Origin: Sphingomonas kyeonggiensis
Lineage (GTDB): Bacteria; Pseudomonadota; Alphaproteobacteria; Sphingomonadales; Sphingomonadaceae
Reading direction: 5' to 3'
DNA: 64,000 bases
Assembly (NCBI RefSeq): GCF_014204495.1
Contig: NZ_JACHLN010000001.1
Location: 310,001 to 374,000 of the forward strand
This document shows positions 50,282 to 56,987 of the stretch, in pieces (the stretch's first letter is position 1; the number at the start of each line of letters is the position of its first letter). The notes under the pieces are model-generated. The model saw only the letters and a list, made by a program, of their open reading frames with translations. It searched no databases and was not told the origin of the DNA. Both the position numbers and the translations under genes were made by a program.

Positions 50282-51283
50282 TCAGCGGATGCGCGAAAGC
50301 AGCTCGGCCTTCTTGGCGTCGAACTCCTCTTGGGTGATCGCCCCGATCGTCAGCAGCTTGTGGAGCTTCTCGATCTGGGCATAGGCATCCTCGCCCGGCG
50401 CCGCAGCGGCACCCGGCGCCGGCAGCGCACCGCCGCCGATCCCGCCCGCCATGCTCTGGCCGATCGCCACGCCGGCCGCAGCACCCGCGCCGATCCCGGC
50501 AATCCCGCCCGACTGGGCCGCCGCCGTCTCGATCGCCTCGGCACTCTGGAAGCGCACGAACCGGTCAAGATCCCCGACCACACGCATCGAGCTGGCCTTG
50601 TCGAGCATCGCCTGCACTTCGTCGGGCAGCGACAGGCTCTCGATGAAGAAGCTGGTGCAGCTCAGCCCCCATTGCGCGAAGGCCGGCTCGACCGCTGCCT
50701 TGAGCTTCTCCGAAAGCGCGCTCTGGTTCGCGGCGAGATCGAGGAAGGCGATCTCGCCGGTGCCCAGCGCCGAGGCGATCGACGTGGCGATCGCGGCGCG
50801 CAGCTGCGGCTCGATATCGCTCACGCTCAGCCGCTCGAGCGAACCCATCATCTTCACCGCAAAGGCGGTGACGTCCTCGATCCGGAAGCTGTAGCTGCCG
50901 AACGCGCGGATGCGCAGCGGACCGAATTCCTTGTCGCGCACCGTGATCGGCTGGGTGGTGCCCCATTTAAGGCCCGTCTGTTCCTTCTGGCTGTAGAAAT
51001 AGACATCGGCCTTGAACGGCGAGGCAAAGCCCTTGTCCCAGTTCATCAGCGAAGTGAGCAGCGGCAGGTTGCCGGTCTGCAGCGTGTGCAAGCCGGGCAG
51101 GAAGGCGTCGGCAATCTCGCCCTGGTTGAAGAACAGCGCCGTCTGGCCGCTGCGCACCGTCAACTGCGCACCGTTCTGGATCTCGCGATCCTGCATCGGA
51201 TAGCGGATCGCCAGCGTGCCGGGCTCGTCGACCCAGTCAATGACGTCAACGAACTGCTTCGAAAGGAAGTCGAAAATGCCCAT
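50282..51283 (-). CDS. SPFH/virion-core-like protein (YdjI type)
   Basis: The ATG at 51283 follows AGGAGGGG, a strong site, and gives 333 residues. MGIFDFLSKQFVDVIDW begins the protein, followed by an SPFH-like core (GFASPFKADVYFYSQKEQTGLKWGT at about 87). A helical stretch with SALGTGEI follows, then a Gly/Ala-rich linker and a short C-terminal oligomerisation-type segment (LHKLLTIGAITQEEFDAKKAELL). SPFH proteins scaffold membrane microdomains. It is the first gene of the leftward cluster, so its promoter should lie in 51284-51369. Confidence 0.75.
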   Translation of the reverse strand: MGIFDFLSKQFVDVIDWVDEPGTLAIRYPMQDREIQNGAQLTVRSGQTALFFNQGEIADAFLPGLHTLQTGNLPLLTSLMNWDKGFASPFKADVYFYSQKEQTGLKWGTTQPITVRDKEFGPLRIRAFGSYSFRIEDVTAFAVKMMGSLERLSVSDIEPQLRAAIATSIASALGTGEIAFLDLAANQSALSEKLKAAVEPAFAQWGLSCTSFFIESLSLPDEVQAMLDKASSMRVVGDLDRFVRFQSAEAIETAAAQSGGIAGIGAGAAAGVAIGQSMAGGIGGGALPAPGAAAAPGEDAYAQIEKLHKLLTIGAITQEEFDAKKAELLSRIR

Positions 51284-51369
51284 GATGCCCCTCCTGCACT
51301 GCAGGATAGGCGATATATTGCCGGCACAAAACTGCAAAGCGACATGCCCATCGGCATTTTGACATTCGA

Positions 51370-51406
51370 GCAACTGCCCGGCCGCTTGCGCAAACCGGGC
51401 AGTTGC
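51370..51406. terminator. Perfect 12-bp inverted repeat after rtcA
   Basis: GCAACTGCCCGG (51370-51381) and CCGGGCAGTTGC (51395-51406) are exact complements with a 13-nt loop, 5 nt beyond the rtcA stop. No U-run follows on either strand, so it may need another factor or simply protect the 3' end. It separates the RNA-repair operon from the SPFH cluster. Confidence 0.5.
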
Positions 51407-51411
51407 TGGTC

Positions 51412-52434
51412 TCAGCCGCCCGCCAGCCGGACGAGATGGCAGCCATCGGGCTGCTGCTCGAACAGCCAGCGCTGGCCGGTGAACCGCTCGATGATGTCGG
51501 CGGCGGTCCGTGCATGCTGGCTCGGCTTCACCGTGGTGAAACTGCCTCCACCGGCGAGCGCAAAGGGCAGCAGCAACTGGTCGGCAAGATATGGCCCCGC
51601 GAACGCCCGCGACTCCAGGAACCCCGCCATGCGCTGCGCCGCCGTTTTGGCGAGCGATTCCGCCGACACACCCAGCTTGCCGAAGCCAGTCACGACCTCG
51701 GTCGCCTGCTCGAACTCGGCGGCGAGCAACAGCGCGTTGCCCGGCCCCTGCCCCTCGGGGAGCTGGTGCATGGCAAAGGCGTCCTCGGGCCAGTCAGGCA
51801 ACAGATTGCGGGCGGTCCGCAATTCGCGCTCGGCGATATTGCCCGGAAGCGCCGCGAACAGCGCCGTGGCCGACACCGAACGCACCGCACCGCGATCGAC
51901 GCAGTCGATCGGCGCGAGCTTGCCCGGCACGATATCCACTTCGATCCGCCCGCCGCCACGCGGGTAGAAGCCATGGCGGACCAGCCGCATGTCGATACCC
52001 GCACCCATCCGCCGCACGACCGGCACGAACACCTTCGCGATGAAATCGAAGGGGGGTGCAAGCATGTTGTGCGTGCCGCCTTCGAGGACGATCCGCGAGG
52101 ATCCGCCGGCGAGCAGCAACGGCATCAGCAAGGTCTGGAAGACCAGCCCGGTGCTGCCCGCAGTGCCTACCGCGAAATGATATTCGCCGGGCGTGACGCG
52201 GCCGGGCGTGAAGCTGAAATCGGACGCGCCGACCTCCAGCCCCTCGCAGACCGCGCCGCCGATCGCCAGCGCCGCTTCGATCGCGGTCACGTGCTGGCGC
52301 ATCAGCCCCGGCTTCTCGCGCTTGCCGCGCACATTGATGATGCGGAAGGGCTGGCCGGTCACCAGCGACAGCGCGCAGCTGTTGCGCACGATCTGGCCGC
52401 CGCCCTCGCCCTCCGATCCGTCGATGATGATCAT
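51412..52434 (-). CDS. rtcA: RNA 3'-terminal phosphate cyclase
   Basis: The ATG at 52434 overlaps the stop of the nucleotidyltransferase gene and gives 340 residues, the usual RtcA length. Family motifs are EGEGGGQIVRNS (8-19), a central RHGFYPRGGGRIEV (about 158-171) and SQHARTAADIIERF near 309, which holds the adenylated histidine. RtcA converts RNA 3'-phosphates to 2',3'-cyclic phosphates, the ends used by RtcB. It is the distal gene of the RtcR-controlled operon. Confidence 0.9.
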   Translation of the reverse strand: MIIIDGSEGEGGGQIVRNSCALSLVTGQPFRIINVRGKREKPGLMRQHVTAIEAALAIGGAVCEGLEVGASDFSFTPGRVTPGEYHFAVGTAGSTGLVFQTLLMPLLLAGGSSRIVLEGGTHNMLAPPFDFIAKVFVPVVRRMGAGIDMRLVRHGFYPRGGGRIEVDIVPGKLAPIDCVDRGAVRSVSATALFAALPGNIAERELRTARNLLPDWPEDAFAMHQLPEGQGPGNALLLAAEFEQATEVVTGFGKLGVSAESLAKTAAQRMAGFLESRAFAGPYLADQLLLPFALAGGGSFTTVKPSQHARTAADIIERFTGQRWLFEQQPDGCHLVRLAGG

Positions 52435-53177
52435 GGGTTCACCAGTTCCAGAAATAGTTGGTTCGCGCGATCGACGAAGCGATCGCGCAGCTTGCGCGCC
52501 GGAAGCTCCCCCGCCCGTTCGAGCTCGCCGCGGATCAGCGCATCGATCTCGGGCAGCCGGGTGCCGTTGGCCCGCTCGCTGGTCCGTGCCTTGGCCTCGA
52601 CCAGCGCCTGCAGGTTCATCGGCGGCCGCGCCGCCGGGTTGAGCCGGATTGCACGGATCGCCAGCGCGGGACGCAGGGCGTAGAAATACTTCTTCACCGG
52701 CACATCTCCTTCGCCGTCGAGCCACCGATCCGCGGCCAGCTTGCCCGACCGCGCATAGTGATAGGCGATCGCCCGCGGATCGAGCAGTTCGTCCGCCAGT
52801 TCCGCCAGCCGGGCGATGAACGGATCATCGGTCCGATAGCGGATCGGCGAGAGCATCCATTCGCTGACCACGGCATTCGACTTGAGCAGCAGCGTGAGCG
52901 CCTTGCGCACGTCCCAGCCGTTCAGGTCGATCTCGTCCTCGATCGGTGTCTCGATCACGTCGCGGCCGGGCGCCAGCGACAGATACCAGTCGCGCGGCCG
53001 CACATAGAGGAAGCGCACGTCATAATCGCTGTCGGGCGAAGGAAAGCCCCAGGCCCGCGAACCGGATTCGACCGCAAGCAGCAGGCGCACGCCATGCTCC
53101 GCCTCGATCCGGTCGAGGCGGGTCTCGATCTCCTGCCGCACGGGTGGAGCAATGGTCATGTCGGCCTTGGTCGTCAT
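52431..53177 (-). CDS. Nucleotidyltransferase in the RNA-repair operon
   Basis: The 248-residue protein has the polymerase-beta-type motif GSRAWGFPSPDSDYDVRF (about 39-56), with the Asp pair that binds metal. The rest is helical and ends FVDRANQLFLELVNP. Such proteins often accompany rtc genes; they may add nucleotides to, or nucleotidylate, RNA or protein, but the substrate is not established. It lies between rtcB and rtcA, with ATGA coupling to rtcA and a hairpin before its start. Confidence 0.75.
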   Translation of the reverse strand: MTTKADMTIAPPVRQEIETRLDRIEAEHGVRLLLAVESGSRAWGFPSPDSDYDVRFLYVRPRDWYLSLAPGRDVIETPIEDEIDLNGWDVRKALTLLLKSNAVVSEWMLSPIRYRTDDPFIARLAELADELLDPRAIAYHYARSGKLAADRWLDGEGDVPVKKYFYALRPALAIRAIRLNPAARPPMNLQALVEAKARTSERANGTRLPEIDALIRGELERAGELPARKLRDRFVDRANQLFLELVNP

Positions 53178-53197
53178 CTTCCGTCTCGCAAACTCGG

Positions 53198-53234
53198 GGA
53201 CACGCCACCGCCCTTTCTGGGCAGCGGCGTGTCC
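53198..53234 (-). other. Long hairpin between rtcB and the nucleotidyltransferase
   Basis: GGACACGCC and GGCGTGTCC form a perfect 9-bp outer stem, and GCCC/GGGC an inner stem with a 5-nt loop, separated by a symmetric 3-nt internal loop. On the plus strand TTTTCG follows. It may be a processing or stability element, an attenuator, or a terminator for antisense transcription. Confidence 0.5.
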
Positions 53235-53285
53235 TTTTCGACCCTTTCGGGAAATCGGCGGTGTGCGCGCTGGGCCGACGAGAGC

Positions 53286-54512
53286 TTAGCCCTTCACGCA
53301 CACCACCTGCTTGAGCGTATGGACGATCTCGACCAGGTCGGCCTGCGCCGCCATCACGGCCTCGATCGGCTTGTACGCCTTCGGCGTTTCATCGATCACG
53401 CCCTCGTCCTTGCGGCACGCCACACCCGCGGTGTCGCGGATATGCTCGTCGAGGCTCACCAGCTTCTTGGCCGCGGTCCGGGACATCACGCGCCCAGCGC
53501 CGTGGCTGCAGCTGTCGAACGATTCCGCGTTGCCCAGGCCGCGCACGATGAACGACTTGGCGCCCATCGATCCGGGGATGATCCCCAGCACGCCCTTGGC
53601 CGCGCGGACCGCGCCCTTGCGGGTGACCAGCACATTCTCACCGAAGTGGTTCTCGCGCTGGACATAGTTGTGGTGGCAGTTGACTGCCTCCAGCTCCGCA
53701 TCGAACGGCTTGGCGATCTGCCCGCGCAGCGCGCGGATGACGTTGGTCATCATCATCCGCCGGTTCAGCGCCGCAAAGTCCTGGGCCCAGCCGACCGCCT
53801 CGACATAGTCATCGAAATGGTCGGTCCCTTCAGGGAAATAGGCCAGGTTCTCGTCGGGCAGGTTGATGTGCCACTTGCGCATGTCCTGCTTGGCCAGTTC
53901 GATGAAGAACGTGCCGATCGCATTGCCCACGCCGCGCGATCCCGAATGGAGCATCACCCACACGCGCTGGTCCTGATCCAGGCACAGCTCGATGAAGTGG
54001 TTGCCCGTTCCCAGCGTTCCCAGATGCACCAGGTGATTGGTGTTCCGGAGCTTCGGATACTTCTCGACGATCCGGTCGAAGCGCTGGGCAAGCGTCGCCC
54101 AGGCTTCGACGATCGCCGGGGGCGGATCGCCCCACGAACCCGTGTCACGCTTGTTGCGGTTCATCGATCGGCCGTGCGGAACGGCACGCTCGATCGCCGA
54201 GCGAATGCCCTCCAGATTGTCGGGCAGGTCGCTCGCCACCAGCGAGGTTCGCGCCGCCATCATGCCGCAGCCGATGTCGACGCCCACCGCGGCGGGGATC
54301 ACCGCGCCCTTGGTCGGGATCACCGAGCCGACGGTGGCGCCGATGCCGATATGGACGTCGGGCATCGCGGCGACATGCTTGAACACGAACGGCATCTGCG
54401 CCGCGCGCGCCAGCTGGTCGCGGGCCCCGTCTTCCACGGGCACGCCGCGTGTCCACATCTTGATCGGCACGCCCCCTTCGACGTGCTGTAAATCATACAG
54501 CGTCTCGGTCAT
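53286..54512 (-). CDS. rtcB: RNA-splicing/repair ligase
   Basis: GGAGGT lies 5 nt before the ATG at 54512, so the product is 408 residues, the same as E. coli RtcB. The metal site is visible in AVGVDIGCGMMA (75-86) and NHFIEL (171-176). His337 in SCSHGAGR is the residue guanylylated in E. coli RtcB. The enzyme joins RNA 2',3'-cyclic phosphate or 3'-phosphate ends to 5'-OH ends using GTP. It follows directly on the Y-RNA array, with a 29-nt leader, so its messenger must be separated from or read through these RNAs. Confidence 0.95.
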   Translation of the reverse strand: MTETLYDLQHVEGGVPIKMWTRGVPVEDGARDQLARAAQMPFVFKHVAAMPDVHIGIGATVGSVIPTKGAVIPAAVGVDIGCGMMAARTSLVASDLPDNLEGIRSAIERAVPHGRSMNRNKRDTGSWGDPPPAIVEAWATLAQRFDRIVEKYPKLRNTNHLVHLGTLGTGNHFIELCLDQDQRVWVMLHSGSRGVGNAIGTFFIELAKQDMRKWHINLPDENLAYFPEGTDHFDDYVEAVGWAQDFAALNRRMMMTNVIRALRGQIAKPFDAELEAVNCHHNYVQRENHFGENVLVTRKGAVRAAKGVLGIIPGSMGAKSFIVRGLGNAESFDSCSHGAGRVMSRTAAKKLVSLDEHIRDTAGVACRKDEGVIDETPKAYKPIEAVMAAQADLVEIVHTLKQVVCVKG

Positions 54513-54541
54513 CGCGACCTCCTTCAAACTCGATCATGGTA

Positions 54542-54667
54542 CCGGCGACAAGCGGTGGCGAGACAGTTTCCTGAGCTATCCGGTTGCCCGGAGGCGGAGT
54601 TGAACCGCCGGCCTCCCGCCGTAAGAGGGCGGGTGCTCTGTCCTGTAGTCCCGCCGGCATTCGCCAG
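54542..54667 (-). ncRNA. Y-RNA-like unit 4 with permuted tRNA-like module
   Basis: The outer stem CTGGCGA/TCGCCGG (one G-U) carries GGCGAATG on the 5' side and TTGTCGCC on the 3' side. Inside, a D-stem 3' half (GAGC), an anticodon-like arm CCGCC-CTCTTAC-GGCGG, a T arm GGCGG-TTCAACT-CCGCC and an acceptor-like stem TCCGG-GCAA-CCGGA closed by a GNRA tetraloop are followed by the D-stem 5' half (GCTC). This is a circularly permuted tRNA shape. It lies 29 nt before rtcB. Confidence 0.75.
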
Positions 54668-54679
54668 CGTATTGGGGTT

Positions 54680-54755
54680 CCGGCGACGAGAGATGCGATG
54701 GACGTTCCCCGAGGGGACACTTTGGAAAAATGTAGTCCAACGCGGCATTCGCCGG
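54680..54755 (-). ncRNA. Y-RNA-like unit 3, minimal form without tRNA module
   Basis: CCGGCGA/TCGCCGG forms the outer stem, with the conserved GGCGAATGCCG and CTCGTCGCC strands. TGGAC/GTCCA forms the inner stem, and a CCCC-TCG-GGGG hairpin lies within. It is only 76 nt and lacks T and D arms. It therefore looks like a plain Ro-binding Y RNA. Confidence 0.7.
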
Positions 54756-54766
54756 GTTTTGCCGGT

Positions 54767-54905
54767 CACGGCGACGAGGTTTGGGAAAGACTGCCCCGAA
54801 GGGCCGGTGCTCTATCCGCTGAGCTACCGCTCCCTAGGGAGCGAGCGGGATTCGAACCCGCGACAGCCGCATTACCAATGTAGTCCTTGCCCGGCATTCG
54901 CCGTG
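54767..54905 (-). ncRNA. Y-RNA-like unit 2 with tRNA-like module
   Basis: CACGGCGA/TCGCCGTG forms the outer stem with the same GGCGAATGCCG and CTCGTCGCC strands. The module has a canonical T arm (GCGGG-TTCGAAT-CCCGC), an acceptor-like stem CGCTCC-CTAG-GGAGCG closed on itself, and a full D arm (GCTC-AGCGGATA-GAGC). A hairpin closed by UUCG replaces the anticodon arm. The order T, acceptor, D is permuted relative to tRNA. Confidence 0.75.
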
Positions 54906-54916
54906 ATGTTCGTGTT

Positions 54917-55078
54917 GGGCCGTGGCGACGAGGGATGACGAGAACGTCCTTGAGCTACCGCTGCAACGGGGGGACTCAAACCCCACCTCCCGTTCGGCCG
55001 AAGCCTCCCGGGCGCTCTTTCCGGACTTTCGGGTTTCCCCTTGGTGCAATGTAATCCCGCCGGCATTCGCCACGGCCC
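54917..55078 (-). ncRNA. Y-RNA-like unit 1 with permuted tRNA-like module
   Basis: GGGCCGTGGCGA/TCGCCACGGCCC is a perfect 12-bp outer stem. GGGAT/ATCCC forms the inner stem, a compensatory change relative to unit 3. Inside are a D-stem 3' half (GAGC), an anticodon-like arm with a UUCG cap, a T arm with GGGG-TTTGAGT-CCCC, a short acceptor-like stem CCGT-TGCA-GCGG and the D-stem 5' half GCTC. It begins 6 nt after the rsr stop codon, so it is co-transcribed with rsr. Confidence 0.8.
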
Positions 55079-55084
55079 TGTTCG

Positions 55085-56632
55085 TCAGATCTCCACCTGC
55101 TTGACGATGCCCACCCAGTCGCGCGTGTCGCCGGAGACGAAGCGCGCGATGGTGTCGAACACCGCGTCGGAGAAGCCCCCGACATTCAATATGTCCGCCC
55201 GGTCCTGCGCCTGGCTGGTGCCATGCGGCTGGATGTCGATGCAGACGAGCTTGGCGGCCGGGTTGCGGCGCTTCAGCGCATTCCACTCGCGCATCGTCGC
55301 CGTCGCGCCATACCGGTTGGCATCCACCCAGGACTCATTGTCCGAGACGATCACCACCAGGTCCACCGGATCGCGCAGCAGGTTGAGTGCAGCCAGCGGC
55401 GCCGAGACATTGGTCCCGCCCCCACCGATCGCCGCCAGCTTCGCCGCATTGACGGCGACCCGGGCACGCGGATCGAGCTGCACCTTCACCACCGCCTGCT
55501 CGAACGGCAGCACGCGGGTGTCGCGATTGGTGCGCAGCATCGCTGCAGCAACCAGCGCCGCGACATCGATGCACCGCACCTTCGACGAGCCCCCCTTGCG
55601 GTAGCCCGTCGCCGGCGACGACATCGACCCCGACACATCGGGACAGACCACGACGCGGCCCGGCACCTTCGGCACGCGCGCAAGCGACTGCTCGAGCGCA
55701 TCCTCCAGTGCAGCCTGGACCTTGAGCGGCACGCTCTCGCGCGCCTGGTCCAGCGCCACCATCAACTGGTAGGGCATGGGCCGTACCTTCGCGATCGCGT
55801 CGCCATCGGCAAGCCGCGCAGCAACCGCATCGGTGACTCCCGCCACGTCGAACACGCCGTTGCGCGCCAGCGTGTTGAGATTCATCCGCAGCGCCTGCCA
55901 GCCGATCCGCGTGGACAGCACCGCCCAGTCTTCCGCGGTGAGCGGAAAGGCGGTCAGCCACTCGAACGGCACGTTCGGCAGCGGGAGCGACCGATCGGCC
56001 TTCCACGCCTCGAACCCGGCGATCTCGGCAGGCAGCGCGGCAACGTCGTACGGACGCCCGATCAGCCAGCCGTAGAATGCGCGCCGCGCCGCATCGGCGG
56101 GCTTGGGGTGCACCATGCGGACAATGTCCGCCAGGCTCGGATCCTTGCCCGTCGCCGCGGCCATCAGCTGCGCCATCGAGGCCTGCTCCAGCCAGCGCTG
56201 GACCAGCCGCTTCGGCCGCGAGCCGAGCGAGGTACGCCCCACCTGCCCCGAACGCATGATCTGCACGAAGTTGCGCAGCATGCGGCCATTGTCGATCACC
56301 CGGTTGAACACGCGGACCGCAAGATCCGGATCGGCAACCGTGAGATACGCCGCAAGCAGCGCCGGCATGTCCTTCATCGCGCCCGACTGCCGGGCATAGA
56401 CCGCGGCCTGGGCAACGAAATACGGATCGCAGGCCCGTGCGGCATCGAGCATCTCCGCCAGCTGCGTTTCCGCCGCCGCGTAGAAATTGTCGGCCAGCGT
56501 GCCGGTCGCGGCAAGCTGGGCGAGCTTGTGCTCGGGCCCATAGGCATAGGCCGGCGCGCCTTCGCGGTTCCGCGTATCCGCGGCCGGCATCAGCTTTGCG
56601 ATCGCCGAAGCGAAAAGTCCCTTGTTGGCCAT
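55085..56632 (-). CDS. rsr: TROVE/Ro60 orthologue
   Basis: The 515-residue protein has a HEAT-like TROVE domain (residues about 1-320, with MANKGLFASAIAKLMPAADT, YARQSGAMKDMPALLAAYL and RPKRLVQRWL) and a C-terminal vWA domain. The vWA MIDAS motif is VVVCPDVSGSMSS near 330, with GGGGTNVSAPL and IVSDNESWVD further on. Ro60 proteins form a ring that binds misfolded RNA and is capped by Y RNA. The presence of Y-RNA-like units directly downstream matches the known rsr-yrl-rtc arrangement. GAGGAG precedes the start. Confidence 0.95.
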   Translation of the reverse strand: MANKGLFASAIAKLMPAADTRNREGAPAYAYGPEHKLAQLAATGTLADNFYAAAETQLAEMLDAARACDPYFVAQAAVYARQSGAMKDMPALLAAYLTVADPDLAVRVFNRVIDNGRMLRNFVQIMRSGQVGRTSLGSRPKRLVQRWLEQASMAQLMAAATGKDPSLADIVRMVHPKPADAARRAFYGWLIGRPYDVAALPAEIAGFEAWKADRSLPLPNVPFEWLTAFPLTAEDWAVLSTRIGWQALRMNLNTLARNGVFDVAGVTDAVAARLADGDAIAKVRPMPYQLMVALDQARESVPLKVQAALEDALEQSLARVPKVPGRVVVCPDVSGSMSSPATGYRKGGSSKVRCIDVAALVAAAMLRTNRDTRVLPFEQAVVKVQLDPRARVAVNAAKLAAIGGGGTNVSAPLAALNLLRDPVDLVVIVSDNESWVDANRYGATATMREWNALKRRNPAAKLVCIDIQPHGTSQAQDRADILNVGGFSDAVFDTIARFVSGDTRDWVGIVKQVEI

Positions 56633-56650
56633 CGTCCAACTCCTCGTATC

Positions 56651-56728
56651 TGGTCAGGGCGGCAGGATTTGAACCTGCGACCTCCCGCTCCCAAGGCGGG
56701 CGCTCTGCGCAGCCTGAGCTACGCCCTG
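56651..56728 (-). tRNA. tRNA-Pro(UGG)-like gene in the rtc operon leader
   Basis: On the minus strand the acceptor CAGGGCG/CGCCCTG, discriminator A and encoded CCA, a D stem GCTC/GAGC, anticodon arm CCCGC-CTTGGGA-GCGGG (anticodon TGG) and T arm GCAGG-TTCAAAT-CCTGC all form. C1-G72 with A73 fits bacterial tRNA-Pro. The D loop (AGGCTGCGCA) is atypical and lacks the usual TGG-A pattern. It lies between the sigma-54 promoter and rsr, 18 nt before the rsr start, so it is part of the inducible transcript. It may be a tRNA mimic or sensor rather than a translating tRNA. Confidence 0.75.
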
Positions 56729-56823
56729 TGAAATTTCCCGGGGGCGGCCAGCCCATTCCGGCCGCCCCGCGTTTCCGCCGCCGGCTTGGGAGGTTCGACC
56801 GCTCCGTCCGACGCCAGGTACAT

Positions 56824-56839
56824 TGCAGTGGGCGTGCCA
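56824..56839 (-). promoter_or_regulatory. Sigma-54 promoter of the rsr-Y RNA-rtcBA operon
   Basis: On the minus strand TGGCACGCCCACTGCA matches the sigma-54 consensus, with GG and GC separated by exactly 10 bp. RtcR, encoded divergently, is a sigma-54 activator, so this is its target promoter. Transcription should start near 56813 and include the tRNA-like gene. Confidence 0.85.
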
Positions 56840-56987
56840 GTTTCCGGAACACGAGCACGAAATTCTAACAAGATACTGTTATATCGATGTTTTACTCCAC
56901 ATCCGTGCGGAACGCCGTATTTCACGACCCGCGAAGACCGGATATTTTTCGATCGCAGAAGATCGTATTTTATCCTATTGTATAAAC
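56840..56987. promoter_or_regulatory. AT-rich intergenic region, probable RtcR binding region and rtcR promoter
   Basis: This stretch is much AT-richer than its surroundings. It contains TAACA-N6-TGTTA (56866-56881) and a dyad with GGATA/TATCC ends and CGATC/GATCG inner arms (56940-56975). These are candidate activator sites upstream of the sigma-54 promoter and control elements for rtcR. TATTGT followed by ATAAAC leads directly to the rtcR ATG with no Shine-Dalgarno. Confidence 0.45.

Noticed and set aside
50249..51967. Long plus-strand frame opposite the SPFH gene and rtcA
   Set aside because: It spans two real genes and their gap, and reads as Arg/Ala/His-rich sequence with no motif.
52458..54491. 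677-residue plus-strand frame opposite rtcB and the nucleotidyltransferase
   Set aside because: Both minus-strand genes have catalytic motifs in frame; this frame has none.
54784..54870. Apparent normal tRNA gene with canonical T and D arms
   Set aside because: The D arm follows the T arm on the minus strand and the acceptor stem is closed on itself, so it is a permuted tRNA-like module within Y-like unit 2, not a standard tRNA.
55223..56731. 502-residue plus-strand frame opposite rsr
   Set aside because: It is the complement of the TROVE/vWA gene and of the tRNA-like gene, with no family pattern.
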